Source: Vibrio coralliilyticus (lineage in GTDB: Bacteria > Pseudomonadota > Gammaproteobacteria > Enterobacterales > Vibrionaceae). Taken from it: a DNA stretch of 64,000 bases. The position numbers and the translations under genes were made by a program. Positions 9,554 through 17,604 of the stretch are shown one piece after another. The notes beneath the pieces are model-generated. The model was not told the DNA's origin. It was given only the letters and a program-made list of their open reading frames with translations, and searched no databases. The stretch is taken from the NCBI RefSeq assembly GCF_024449095.1, contig NZ_CP024628.1:310001-374000 (forward strand). The letters run 5' to 3'. The stretch's first letter is position 1. Every line of letters starts with the position of its first letter.

Positions 9554-9730
9554 TTATTCTAAAACCTCATTTTTTTGCTCGGAGTATTTATTATTTTTAA
9601 GTTCATCCAATAGTAGCTGAGTGTGAACGTAGAGGTAGCCTATTGCTTCTTTTTTCTCCGGTTCCGTGTGAATCAATCGGCACCAATATGTTATCTCTTG
9701 AAGGCGAGATTCTAGGCTTTCTGTATTCAT
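9554..9730 (-). CDS. Small 58-residue hydrophilic protein
   Basis: An open frame reading MNTESLESRL at its start and ending with the acidic tail KNEVLE. The composition is protein-like, charged and helix-forming, with a Trp-Cys pair and no low-complexity runs. The upstream ribosome-binding site is weak (GGTAA). It sits divergent from the XRE regulator with a palindromic operator in between, so it may be a small partner or co-regulated gene of that cassette. I do not recognise the family. The main risk is that the frame is fortuitous. Confidence 0.45.
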   Translation of the reverse strand: MNTESLESRLQEITYWCRLIHTEPEKKEAIGYLYVHTQLLLDELKNNKYSEQKNEVLE

Positions 9731-9753
9731 GATTATTTACCAACAGTAAAAGA

Positions 9754-9767
9754 TACACTTTAGTGTA
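9754..9767. promoter_or_regulatory. Palindromic operator candidate upstream of XRE gene
   Basis: A 14-bp perfect palindrome, TACACTTTAGTGTA, in the divergent gap between the 58-residue ORF and the XRE regulator. This size and symmetry fit an HTH-dimer site of the Cro/CI type. Confidence 0.5.
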
Positions 9768-9807
9768 CACATTATGAATGTATGTGTATATTTAATTGTT
9801 TTTTTAT

Positions 9808-9823
9808 ATGATACTGATATCAT
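9808..9823. promoter_or_regulatory. Second palindrome upstream of XRE gene
   Basis: An inverted repeat, ATGATA-CTGA-TATCAT, that also contains the perfect 8-mer TGATATCA. It lies about 50 bases before the XRE start, where a promoter or operator would be expected. It differs in sequence from the palindrome at 9754-9767. Confidence 0.4.
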
Positions 9824-9872
9824 TTGTTTTTTGGAGAGGTTGGGCCTCGCTTTATGACCAAAAGGCACATCA

Positions 9873-10469
9873 ATGAAGAACAACAGTGAGCAACTGGACA
9901 TACTCAGAGACAACATACAGTTTGGCCTAAATAAGAGTAAAGAAACTAAGGCGTCATTAAGTCGCAAAACTGGTGTTACGCGTTCGACTATCTATAAAAT
10001 ACTCGATGGCAAGGTTGAAAGAGTACAGACCTCGACGGTTGAACGAATTGCTAACTTCTTTGGAACAACCTGTCATATCATTCAAAATGAATCCCTAGAA
10101 GATCTTCTATCTGAAACACCTGTCGTGTCGGTATGCGGAAACAAGAACCCAATTGCTGTTCCGATTCTAAGTGAAATGGAGTTCATCCAGAAAAGTGAAT
10201 ATTACATCGGCGACCTAGTCACTGATTATCCCCTTACCTACCACTTTTCTGAAGGGAGTAACATCGTAGCGATTAGAGTGGGTCAGGTTTTGTCTAATTA
10301 TTTTACCAAGGGCAATCTACTGATTATTGATCGTTCGAATCACAATGAAAAAGAGCTGAGTAAGCTCATTGTTCGCGGTGGTGCATTGCATTCTCTTCCC
10401 CCTAACTCTTCTCTCTTAGAAGGCGATTTTCTTTTTGGAGTAATACTCGAGGAACGTTTTTGTGTTTAA
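9873..10469 (+). CDS. XRE-family regulator with C-terminal LexA/S24-like domain
   Basis: A 198-residue protein. Residues about 10-65 form a lambda-repressor-type helix-turn-helix (KASLSRKTGVTRSTIYKILDG). The C-terminal half (about 110-190) resembles the beta-rich S24/LexA-like fold found in phage-type repressors, though a clear Ser/Lys autoprotease pair was not assigned. It is the first gene of a coupled three-gene unit; its stop overlaps the start of the VUT transporter by eight bases. Two palindromes upstream are candidate autoregulatory sites. The ribosome-binding site is weak (AAAGGCAC). It probably controls 7-deazaguanine salvage, which is an inference from context. Confidence 0.75.
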   Translation: MKNNSEQLDILRDNIQFGLNKSKETKASLSRKTGVTRSTIYKILDGKVERVQTSTVERIANFFGTTCHIIQNESLEDLLSETPVVSVCGNKNPIAVPILSEMEFIQKSEYYIGDLVTDYPLTYHFSEGSNIVAIRVGQVLSNYFTKGNLLIIDRSNHNEKELSKLIVRGGALHSLPPNSSLLEGDFLFGVILEERFCV

Positions 10470-11343
10470 TAAAAAATATAAATTGATTGGCTTTAATGGT
10501 GCCCCTGAAATGATGGCTAGCGTGATGATTCGGGGAACTGGAAAGGTCGTGAATATGCCCGCTAAAGATCTTATTTCCAGTGAAGTCGCTGATGATCTAA
10601 ATCGAAATGAATTAGTTGAAGTATGTAAGAAAGTTTATTCAAAATCGAGCTTTGAAGGAGCATACGAGCTAGAGGACAGACATGAAAGTTATTGGATGAG
10701 CTACTCTTTTCTTGTACTGTGTCTGTGTTCTCTTTTTACATTGTCAAACATTACCGGAATTAAACCTGTAGAAATATTCAACACAGGCTTAATTGTACCT
10801 GCCGCAATATTTCTTTACCCAATTTCATTTATATTTGTTGATATATTAAACGAATACTTTGGTTTAAAGCTCGCCAGAAAAGCCATCATACAATCGACAG
10901 TGGTCAATGCTGGGATACTCGTTCTTCTCTATTTATCTACCACCATTCCTAGCATAGGTCCATGGCAAGCCATGGATGAGCAGTATACTTCGCTTGTTAC
11001 GAGTATGACCTCAGTGTTCTTAGCTTCTTTAAGTTCTTACTTTATTTCTGAGAACATCAATGCTTACGTCCTGAACAAGATAAAGATCGCCACTCAATCT
11101 CGATGGCTTGCCATTCGAGTCATAGCAAGTACCAGTATCGCATCCGTTGTAGATAGCGCACTATTTATTAGTATTGCATTCTTTAATGTACTACCCAATG
11201 ACGTACTTTTCGTTATGTTTCTCAGCCAGGTTACTATTAAGATCTTATATGCACTGTTCAGTGTCGCGCCAATTTATTTCGCAAGGAAATTGTTTTCCCG
11301 CTTAATCAACGTCAAGGAATTAAATAATAATGACAACCTATGA
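10462..11343 (+). CDS. VUT/YhhQ-family queuosine-precursor transporter with N-terminal extension
   Basis: A 293-residue inner-membrane protein. Residues about 78-290 match the VUT (vitamin uptake transporter, COG1738, YhhQ) family: six or more hydrophobic helices, with the conserved segment PISFIFVDILNEYFG around residue 130. YhhQ in E. coli imports preQ0/preQ1. The first ~75 residues are a soluble extension not found in E. coli YhhQ and unknown to me. Translation begins at GTG, with GAGGAA eight bases upstream, inside the end of the XRE gene. The end overlaps the QueF start by 14 bases. The context with QueF supports a preQ0-related role. Confidence 0.82.
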   Translation: MFNKKYKLIGFNGAPEMMASVMIRGTGKVVNMPAKDLISSEVADDLNRNELVEVCKKVYSKSSFEGAYELEDRHESYWMSYSFLVLCLCSLFTLSNITGIKPVEIFNTGLIVPAAIFLYPISFIFVDILNEYFGLKLARKAIIQSTVVNAGILVLLYLSTTIPSIGPWQAMDEQYTSLVTSMTSVFLASLSSYFISENINAYVLNKIKIATQSRWLAIRVIASTSIASVVDSALFISIAFFNVLPNDVLFVMFLSQVTIKILYALFSVAPIYFARKLFSRLINVKELNNNDNL

Positions 11344-12148
11344 TAAGAACCTAGGTAAAAAAAGCGAGTATATCTCTCAGTATCAACCTGAGTTACTCGA
11401 CCCTATCCCAAGACAAAAAGGCAGAGATGAGATTAAAGACCTTAAGGTCGCTACTCATGCTGGGTATGACTTGTGGACGGCTTTTGAAGTTTCGTGGTTG
11501 AACAATAAAGGTAAACCGATCGTCGCAATCGCGGAGTTTATTATTCCTCATACGTCCAACAACTTGATTGAATCGAAGTCATTCAAATTGTATTTAAATA
11601 GCTTCAATCAAACACGTTTTGAGTCGAAAGATATTGTTATTGAAAAAATGCAGTCCGACTTAACTAATGCTGCTGGTGCTAAAGTGACGGTGTCATTTAT
11701 GGATGTAGATGAACCGCAACAAACCTCAATAAATAAGCAATTTGATTGCATTGATGGTTTGGATATCACTGTTGACTCGTTTGAGTATGATGCGGATGCG
11801 CTATGCGGAAGCACAGTGGATGAGTATGTCTCTGAATCTTTATGTTCCCACCTTTTGAAATCGAACTGTTTGGTGACGAATCAGCCAGATTGGGGAAGCG
11901 TATACATCCGTTATACGGGAGCTAAAATCAATCATGAGAGCCTTCTGAAATATCTAATCTCATTTCGTGAACATAATGAGTTTCACGAGCAATGCGTTGA
12001 GCGCATCTATTCTGATATCAAACGATGCTGTGCCCCTGAAAAGCTGACAGTTTTTGCGAGATACACGCGACGAGGCGGTCTTGATATCAACCCTTATCGT
12101 AGCGACTTTGAAAGTGAAATTTGTTCGGGAAGAAACCCGAGACAGTAA
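11330..12148 (+). CDS. queF: NADPH-dependent 7-cyano-7-deazaguanine reductase (QueF, long form)
   Basis: A 272-residue bimodular QueF closely resembling the E. coli enzyme: the NLIESKSFKLYLNSFNQTRF block (E81 corresponds to E. coli E89), the catalytic motif SNCLVTNQPDWGS with Cys180 and Asp187 (E. coli C190 and D197), and the C-terminal RRGGLDINP block. It reduces preQ0 to preQ1 with NADPH in queuosine biosynthesis. All key residues are present. It is translationally coupled to the VUT transporter. Most vibrios are expected to have a housekeeping queF elsewhere, so this may be an accessory, regulated copy; that cannot be checked here. Confidence 0.94.
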   Translation: MTTYDKNLGKKSEYISQYQPELLDPIPRQKGRDEIKDLKVATHAGYDLWTAFEVSWLNNKGKPIVAIAEFIIPHTSNNLIESKSFKLYLNSFNQTRFESKDIVIEKMQSDLTNAAGAKVTVSFMDVDEPQQTSINKQFDCIDGLDITVDSFEYDADALCGSTVDEYVSESLCSHLLKSNCLVTNQPDWGSVYIRYTGAKINHESLLKYLISFREHNEFHEQCVERIYSDIKRCCAPEKLTVFARYTRRGGLDINPYRSDFESEICSGRNPRQ

Positions 12149-12252
12149 ATAAACTAGTTAGTTTCAAAATGAGTCCGTATCGATTTTGAGTCTGTCGAAA
12201 CCTTTCTCTTAAAGGTCGATAAAACTAACTCGATCTGGACTCGTTGCTTTAA

Positions 12253-12286
12253 TTAAGGCAGGTGTATGTTACTACATCTGCCTTAA
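12253..12286 (+). terminator. Hairpin terminator after queF
   Basis: A long stem of about 14 bp (TTAAGGCAG...CTGCCTTAA with an inner TGTA/TACA continuation and one G-T pair) and a 6-base loop, about 100 bases after the queF stop. The tail is only moderately T-rich. It probably ends the XRE-VUT-queF transcript and may also serve the convergent AraC gene. Confidence 0.6.
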
Positions 12287-12348
12287 TACTATCTCTATGC
12301 GTTGGCTACTCTCCTCATCATCAATGTGTAACGCCATATTGAGGGAGG

Positions 12349-13215
12349 TTAATAAAAGCTAATGGGAAGATAGAAATCCAGTTCAAATTGCTCATCCTCA
12401 TGCAGAAAATGGTTTCTGTGATAATGGACATAGGCAGGTGTTGAACCTAGCTTGAAGCCCGAGTCAGGCAGCCACTGTTCATGTACTTTGCTGATTTGAG
12501 GTAGCAACTCTCCATAGACGCCGGTCAGGCGAAATACCGCGTGCAGTCCACCGGGAATGATCAACTGATTAACTAAGCCGCGCACTTTGATCGGTTTGTC
12601 TATCTCGATACACGCTACGTAGCGACAGTTATCCAGTTCAACCAACGCTGGGTTTGAATGATGCAAACCGTATTGATGTGATGTGTCACGTCCCTCGCTG
12701 CTTGCCCATGCATTTAAGACTCGCCAAGCATTTTTTACTGTTCGGCTGTAACCCACATGGCGAACATAGGCAGCGAGGCGATCGGAGATTTCGGTGATTT
12801 TAGGCTCGGGAAGAGTTTTCTTTGCGACGCGATGATAGCCTGCGGCGATTTCAGGATCTTTAAGGTAGGGCTTATCGATATTTTGTTGCTCGTGCTTTTG
12901 CCATTCTCCTGGTGAGACACTGAAAGTGGATTTAAATGCGCGGCTGAAGGAAGAGACAGAATGAAAGCCACATTTGTTGGCGATATCCAATACCGATGAG
13001 TGAGGGTCAAACATTAACTGATTGGCAGCATACTCCATACGAGTACGACGAATATATTGATGGACAGATTCCCCGACCACTTGTTTAAATACGCGATGAA
13101 AATGCTGCTCAGAATAGGCAGCGATGTCGGCTAATTCCTTGGCATGTAATGATTGACTGATGTTTTTATGAATGTGGTAAAGCACATCATTGATTCGAAA
13201 AAGGTGCTGCTTGCT
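12349..13215 (-). CDS. AraC-family regulator with GyrI-like effector domain
   Basis: About 288 residues: two helix-turn-helix motifs of the AraC type at the N-terminus (AKELADIAAYSEQHFHRVFK and the second around SSVLDIANKCGFHSVSSFSRAFK), then a GyrI-like ligand-binding domain, the layout of Rob/SoxS-GyrI regulators. The frame extends upstream to 13290, but that stretch contains a 15-bp direct repeat that looks like an operator, so the ATG at 13215 (MSKQHLFRIN) is preferred. It is divergent from a PLP aminotransferase, its most likely target. The ligand is unknown. Confidence 0.82.
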   Translation of the reverse strand, partial: SKQHLFRINDVLYHIHKNISQSLHAKELADIAAYSEQHFHRVFKQVVGESVHQYIRRTRMEYAANQLMFDPHSSVLDIANKCGFHSVSSFSRAFKSTFSVSPGEWQKHEQQNIDKPYLKDPEIAAGYHRVAKKTLPEPKITEISDRLAAYVRHVGYSRTVKNAWRVLNAWASSEGRDTSHQYGLHHSNPALVELDNCRYVACIEIDKPIKVRGLVNQLIIPGGLHAVFRLTGVYGELLPQISKVHEQWLPDSGFKLGSTPAYVHYHRNHFLHEDEQFELDFYLPISFY

Positions 13216-13227
13216 CATCAGGAAAAT

Positions 13228-13264
13228 AGCATAAATGGACATGTTTAACAGCATAAACGGACAT
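13228..13264. promoter_or_regulatory. Tandem AraC-type operator
   Basis: Two 15-bp direct repeats, AGCATAAATGGACAT (13228-13242) and AGCATAAACGGACAT (13250-13264), differing at one base and spaced exactly 22 bp apart (two helical turns). AraC-family proteins typically bind such direct repeats. The site lies between the AraC gene and the divergent aminotransferase. Confidence 0.65.
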
Positions 13265-13344
13265 CCTATTTTCATCAATGAGTTATACACTTCATTAACG
13301 TCTTTTCGACGATAAAAATTCTAAAATTACACTCAGGAACTGTT

Positions 13345-14520
13345 ATGGAAATCGCTCGCTCCCTGCAACAAATCTCGTCGTCTTATATTCGTGAAATTCT
13401 CGCTGCTGCATCAGATAAAAATGTCATCTCGCTAGCGGGTGGTTTGCCAGATGAAAGTACATTTCCAATTGAACTAATGAAGCCGACACTAGAAAGCCTT
13501 TCATCAATGCCGGAAGTTTTCCAATACGGAGCAACCGCAGGTTACGCACCACTTTTAGAGTTCCTAACAGAGTATTTTGAGTTGCCAGAGACGCACTCAG
13601 TAATGGCGTGCACAGGATCGCAGCAAGGGCTAGATTTGATCGCTCGTGCTTATGTAAACCCAGGTGACAAAGTGGTCATGGAAGCACCTAGCTACCTTGG
13701 TGCGATGCAGGTGTTTGGTTTGGTTCAGGCGGATATTGTCACCGTACCTCAGACGGAAGCGGGTCCTGATTTACATGCACTTGAGAAGAGCTTCGCTGAA
13801 CAGTCACCTAAGATGTTCTACGCTGTACCAGATTTCCATAACCCAACTGGTGTTTGCTGGACCTTAGAAACTCGTCAGAAGGTTGGTGCATTGTGTGAGC
13901 AATACAATGTTGTTCTGATTGAAGATGCACCGTACCGTGAACTTAGATTCTCAGGTCAAGCGATTCCATTGGTCTCTGATTTCTGTCCACAACACTCTAT
14001 TGTGCTGCGCTCTTTCTCAAAGATCGCGTCTCCGGGTCTGCGAGTTGGTGTCGTAAGTGGTAAGAGTGAATATCTTGAGCCACTCATCAAGATCAAGCAA
14101 GGTGCTGACTTACACTCAAGTGTCCCTATGCAAGCGCTACTGCTAGGTCTACTGAAACACCAAGGCTTTGAACAGCACATTGGTACGGTTAGAGACTTGT
14201 ACCAATCTCGCTATGAGAAGCTATTTGCTGAGCTGCAAAAGCAGCTACCAGCTGGCTGCGAAGTGAAGCCTGTTGAAGGTGGCATGTTCATTTGGGTGAC
14301 GCTGCCATCCTGCGATACATTTGCATTGGCAAAAGCGTTACTAGGGAATGGCGTTGCGGTTGTGCCAAGCCCGGTATTCTATCCAAATGCAGATGAAGCC
14401 AAGCCTGCATTAAGACTTAACTACACTAATGCCTCGCCAGAGGAGCTAACGGTAGCAGTAGAGCGTCTTGCAAAAGGATTGAAAGCTTCCATCAGAGAGC
14501 CTGAATTGGAAAACGTATAA
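13345..14520 (+). CDS. PLP-dependent class I/II aminotransferase (2-aminoadipate/LysN-like)
   Basis: A 391-residue fold-type I aminotransferase. The N-terminus has the ISLAGGLPD motif typical of the LysN/MocR-related group; YAVPDFHNPTG (about 155-165) and the PLP-lysine motif SFSKIASPGLRVG (about 227-240) are intact. There is no DNA-binding domain. It transfers amino groups between amino acids and 2-oxo acids in the cytoplasm; the exact substrate cannot be read from sequence. AGGA is placed six bases before the ATG. It is divergent from the AraC/GyrI regulator and probably controlled by it. Confidence 0.86.
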   Translation: MEIARSLQQISSSYIREILAAASDKNVISLAGGLPDESTFPIELMKPTLESLSSMPEVFQYGATAGYAPLLEFLTEYFELPETHSVMACTGSQQGLDLIARAYVNPGDKVVMEAPSYLGAMQVFGLVQADIVTVPQTEAGPDLHALEKSFAEQSPKMFYAVPDFHNPTGVCWTLETRQKVGALCEQYNVVLIEDAPYRELRFSGQAIPLVSDFCPQHSIVLRSFSKIASPGLRVGVVSGKSEYLEPLIKIKQGADLHSSVPMQALLLGLLKHQGFEQHIGTVRDLYQSRYEKLFAELQKQLPAGCEVKPVEGGMFIWVTLPSCDTFALAKALLGNGVAVVPSPVFYPNADEAKPALRLNYTNASPEELTVAVERLAKGLKASIREPELENV

Positions 14521-14562
14521 CGAGTAAAGATGTGACGTTCTAAGCGCGCCTTAAACGTCACT

Positions 14563-15948
14563 TCATCCTGAGAGTTCAATCAAAAGACTAATAAGTGTGT
14601 CCAAATCCTGTTTGGCACGCCCTTCAAGTGGGTAACCCATATTGATTCTCACACAGTCAGAGTAGAGATCGAGAGTGGTAAAGAGATGCCCAAGGCGAAT
14701 ATCAATTTGCTGAGTTTCGATTTCACTCTGTAACTGTTTACTGTCCAAACCCGGAGCTTGGATCCAAAGTACCATACCGCCTTGTGGGTTGCTGATCTTT
14801 ATGTGATTAGGCAATTGAGTGATCAGGTAATCGAGATAGTCTTTTCTTAGCGAAAGTAGCTTTTGCTTTCTGCGTCTGAGTTGCTTGGCGTACTGGCCGG
14901 AGTCAATAAAGTCAGCGACAGCAAGCTGAATAGGTGTCGAGACCCCATAGCTACTGGCGCCAGACCTACCTTGATAAATGGACATATAGCGTCCGGGTAA
15001 GCACCAACCTAGCCGGTAGCTGGGCGAGAGGCTTTTGGAAACAGATCCACACCAGAGAATATAGCCATTTTGGTCGTAGTATTTGGCTGGCAGTGGAGTA
15101 TGGCTTGAGTAGGAGAGCTCAAGGTAAACGTCGTCTTCAATCACGGGAACTTGGTACTGATTCGCTAGCAGAGCCAGTGTTTGCTTTTGCTGGGCTGACA
15201 TACTGATTCCTTGAGGGTTCATATGAGAAGTACAGAAAATCCCTGCTTTAACAGTCCTTTTCCTAAAGTGTCCTTCTAATTGTTCTAAGTCTATTCCGTC
15301 GTCTAAAGAGGGAATCTCGACAATTTTTCGCGCCATCTGACCAAGTAATTCGATGATGCCGTTAAAGCATGGTGAACTGATTGCGATGGCATCACCTTGC
15401 TCGGTACAGGACTCTATTGCCGCTTTTATCGCTGACATACAACCCGCGGTGATGACAAGATCACAGGCAGAAAAGTGCACGCCGACTTTAGAAAAGTGAG
15501 TCGATAATGCCTGACGCAGCAGAGGCTCTCCCTGAACATCAGGATAGTGGTTGAGTCGGTCGCCCATTCGACGCAAGGCTCGGCGAAAACTGCGTTCGAG
15601 CTCTGTTACGGCTTGTTCATCATTAGCAGTACTGGAAACACCTAATGGACCACGCAGTTCTGAATGTACAGAATTAAAGTGGCGGACTGTTGAAATTGTG
15701 CTGACAAACTGCGTGAGTTCAGGTGTCTGGTGGGAGTGCTGGCGAGGTGCGACGAAGTAACCCGCTTGAGGGCGTGACTGAATCCAGCCTTGTGATTCCA
15801 GCTCCTGATAGCAACTAACGGCGGTCGACATACTGACAGAGTGCTGCTGTGAGAGCTGCCGTAAAGAGGGCATTTTGTCGCCTTCACACAGCTTAGCGTG
15901 TTGAATATCTTCAATGAATTGATTGGCTAACTGCTTATAAATGCTCAT
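14563..15948 (-). CDS. MocR-type regulator (GntR HTH fused to aminotransferase domain)
   Basis: About 461 residues from the ATG at 15948 (an adjacent ATG at 15951 is equally possible; the longer frame to 16050 lacks support). Residues 1-75 form a GntR winged helix (MPSLRQLSQQHSVSMSTAVSCYQELESQGWI), followed by a linker and a fold-type I aminotransferase-like domain with the PLP-lysine segment SVSKSLSPSYRLGW. Such regulators sense PLP or amino-compound adducts. It is divergent from an EamA exporter across about 100 bp holding repeated TGTA-containing motifs (CTGTACTGG, TTGTATCTGTATC), its likely binding region. The exporter is the probable target. Confidence 0.86.
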   Translation of the reverse strand: MSIYKQLANQFIEDIQHAKLCEGDKMPSLRQLSQQHSVSMSTAVSCYQELESQGWIQSRPQAGYFVAPRQHSHQTPELTQFVSTISTVRHFNSVHSELRGPLGVSSTANDEQAVTELERSFRRALRRMGDRLNHYPDVQGEPLLRQALSTHFSKVGVHFSACDLVITAGCMSAIKAAIESCTEQGDAIAISSPCFNGIIELLGQMARKIVEIPSLDDGIDLEQLEGHFRKRTVKAGIFCTSHMNPQGISMSAQQKQTLALLANQYQVPVIEDDVYLELSYSSHTPLPAKYYDQNGYILWCGSVSKSLSPSYRLGWCLPGRYMSIYQGRSGASSYGVSTPIQLAVADFIDSGQYAKQLRRRKQKLLSLRKDYLDYLITQLPNHIKISNPQGGMVLWIQAPGLDSKQLQSEIETQQIDIRLGHLFTTLDLYSDCVRINMGYPLEGRAKQDLDTLISLLIELSG

Positions 15949-16049
15949 CATTATAATAACTGTACTGGTTTTTATTTGAAAAATTGTATCTGTATCCCTT
16001 TTTGCTCGCAAGCGATACTCATATTCACAGAATGAACGGAGGGATAACA

Positions 16050-16949
16050 ATGAAGAAAAACGACCTAATACTTGCGGTATTCGTCATGGCTATTTGGGGA
16101 TTCAACTTCTCAATGATCAAAATGGGGATTACCAATGTTCAACCACTGATTGCGACAGCTGCCCGTTTCGCGCTTGCGGTGATCCCGGCGATCTTTTTTA
16201 TCGCCAGACCAAACGTGGCTTGGCGCTATCTGGTCAGTTATGGGTTAGTGTTTGGCGTCGGGATCTGGGGCATGGCGTCTTGGTCGATTACTGCGGGTTT
16301 GTCTTCCGGAATGTCTTCGGTTTTACTGTCGAGCAACGTATTGATTGGCATGGCGGTCGGGCTTTTTGTCTTTAAAGAAAAGTCGTCGCCTCGAAAATGG
16401 ATGGGGGCTTTGCTTGCTATGGTCGCGCTATTGGTGCTGGTGTCTGCGACTAACGGTAATATTACTGCTTCAGGCCTTATGCTGATTATGATTGGGGCAA
16501 TCAGTTGGGCTTTAATGGGGGTCATTGTTAAAGCTTCCAAAACCAAACAGGCTTTTGCATTTAATGTGTGGGGAATGTTGTTTGCGCCTGTACCGCTAGT
16601 GCTGTTCGCGACAGCATTGCACGGTGAACAAATCCTTTGGCAAGCTTATGAACACTGGGATACGAGTACGACAATTGCGGTGGCTTTCCAGGCTTATCCA
16701 ACAACCTTGTTTGGTTACTGGGTCTGGAATCGAACGCTGATTAAGTACCCGTTAAGCACCGCAGCACCTTTGACTTTGCTTGTTCCAGTATTCGCTTTAG
16801 TCAGTGGCTATTTCATGTATGACGAAGTGCTCTCTATGCCGCAAGTCATCGCGAGTGCGTTATTTCTGATAGGAATCGGTTTGATTGTAAAACCTGCCAC
16901 GGAAAAACACAGAGCGGCAAGCGCTAAGTTAGCAGGTCAAAGTCTATGA
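16050..16949 (+). CDS. DMT-family (EamA) exporter
   Basis: A 299-residue protein with ten hydrophobic helices and two EamA repeats (WGFNFSMIKMG at residues about 14-24 is typical of the first). The frame is open from 15984, but the ATG at 16050 has a strong GGAGG site seven bases before it, so the shorter form is chosen. The last ~20 residues are a basic cytosolic tail. Divergent from a MocR regulator, a pairing common for amino-acid-like metabolite exporters. A strong hairpin terminator follows. The substrate is unknown. Confidence 0.87.
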   Translation: MKKNDLILAVFVMAIWGFNFSMIKMGITNVQPLIATAARFALAVIPAIFFIARPNVAWRYLVSYGLVFGVGIWGMASWSITAGLSSGMSSVLLSSNVLIGMAVGLFVFKEKSSPRKWMGALLAMVALLVLVSATNGNITASGLMLIMIGAISWALMGVIVKASKTKQAFAFNVWGMLFAPVPLVLFATALHGEQILWQAYEHWDTSTTIAVAFQAYPTTLFGYWVWNRTLIKYPLSTAAPLTLLVPVFALVSGYFMYDEVLSMPQVIASALFLIGIGLIVKPATEKHRAASAKLAGQSL

Positions 16950-16977
16950 ATGGGTTTATTCATTGAGCGAAGATTAG

Positions 16978-17012
16978 ATGGGTGAGCAGAATTTTGCTCG
17001 CCCATTATTTTT
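16978..17012. terminator. Bidirectional terminator between EamA and Lrp genes
   Basis: An 11-bp stem (ATGGGTGAGCA with TGCTCGCCCAT, one G-T pair), 6-base loop, then TATTTTT on the plus strand. It overlaps the stop codon of the convergent Lrp-type gene. Confidence 0.8.
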
Positions 17013-17490
17013 GTGAGCGAGAATATTGGTAAGGCACGTTACGTCGTTTGACGGGTGTTGATTTCACAATGGAGGTATTGGTTTCAGCCAGAGAGGATAC
17101 TTTGTCTAGGATTTCATCCAATTGCTCCATTGTGCCGAAACGCATCCGAGCATAAAAACAATCTTCACCAGTGACTTTGTCGCATTCAATAAACTCTGGC
17201 GTTTCGATGATCATGGCTTCCAGCTGTTTTATCTTTCCTGGTAGTTGACGCATACGTACGATGGCTTCAAGTGGGAATCCTAAATTTTCTGGTGCAAGTT
17301 GAACCCGATATCCTGAAATAACGCCGAACTCTTCCATACGTTTGAGTCGCTCGTTAACGCTCGGAGACGACATTTTCACTTCTCGGGCTAGCTCTGCGAC
17401 TGGCATTCGTGCGTTCTCGTTAAGTAAGTCGAGTAGTTGGCTATCGATGGCGTCCAGCGTCCAATCTTCGTTTTTAAGGGTCTTACGCAT
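17005..17490 (-). CDS. Lrp/AsnC-family transcriptional regulator
   Basis: A 161-residue protein: N-terminal AsnC-type helix-turn-helix (AIDSQLLDLLNENARMPVAELAREVKMSSPSVNERL, about 14-48) and a C-terminal RAM/ACT-like ligand domain (residues about 75-150). This family binds amino acids and often controls amino-acid exporters. It is divergent from the EamA transporter at 17605, which is therefore the likely target. The stop codon lies within the shared terminator hairpin. The ligand is unknown. Confidence 0.88.
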   Translation of the reverse strand: MRKTLKNEDWTLDAIDSQLLDLLNENARMPVAELAREVKMSSPSVNERLKRMEEFGVISGYRVQLAPENLGFPLEAIVRMRQLPGKIKQLEAMIIETPEFIECDKVTGEDCFYARMRFGTMEQLDEILDKVSSLAETNTSIVKSTPVKRRNVPYQYSRSQK

Positions 17491-17604
17491 ATTTGTCTTC
17501 CTTTTTTAAGCCTCACTGATAAATGAGCTTCATTTCGCCATGCCTTTGTCGGGGATTACTTCTTAATCTATGTGTATTACTTAGTAGATTCAAGGGGATG
17601 AATT

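Noticed and set aside
9854..9889. Short frame starting ATG ACC AAA before the XRE gene as a leader peptide
   Set aside because: Its purine-rich site (GGAGAGG) is too far upstream and the frame is only about a dozen codons.
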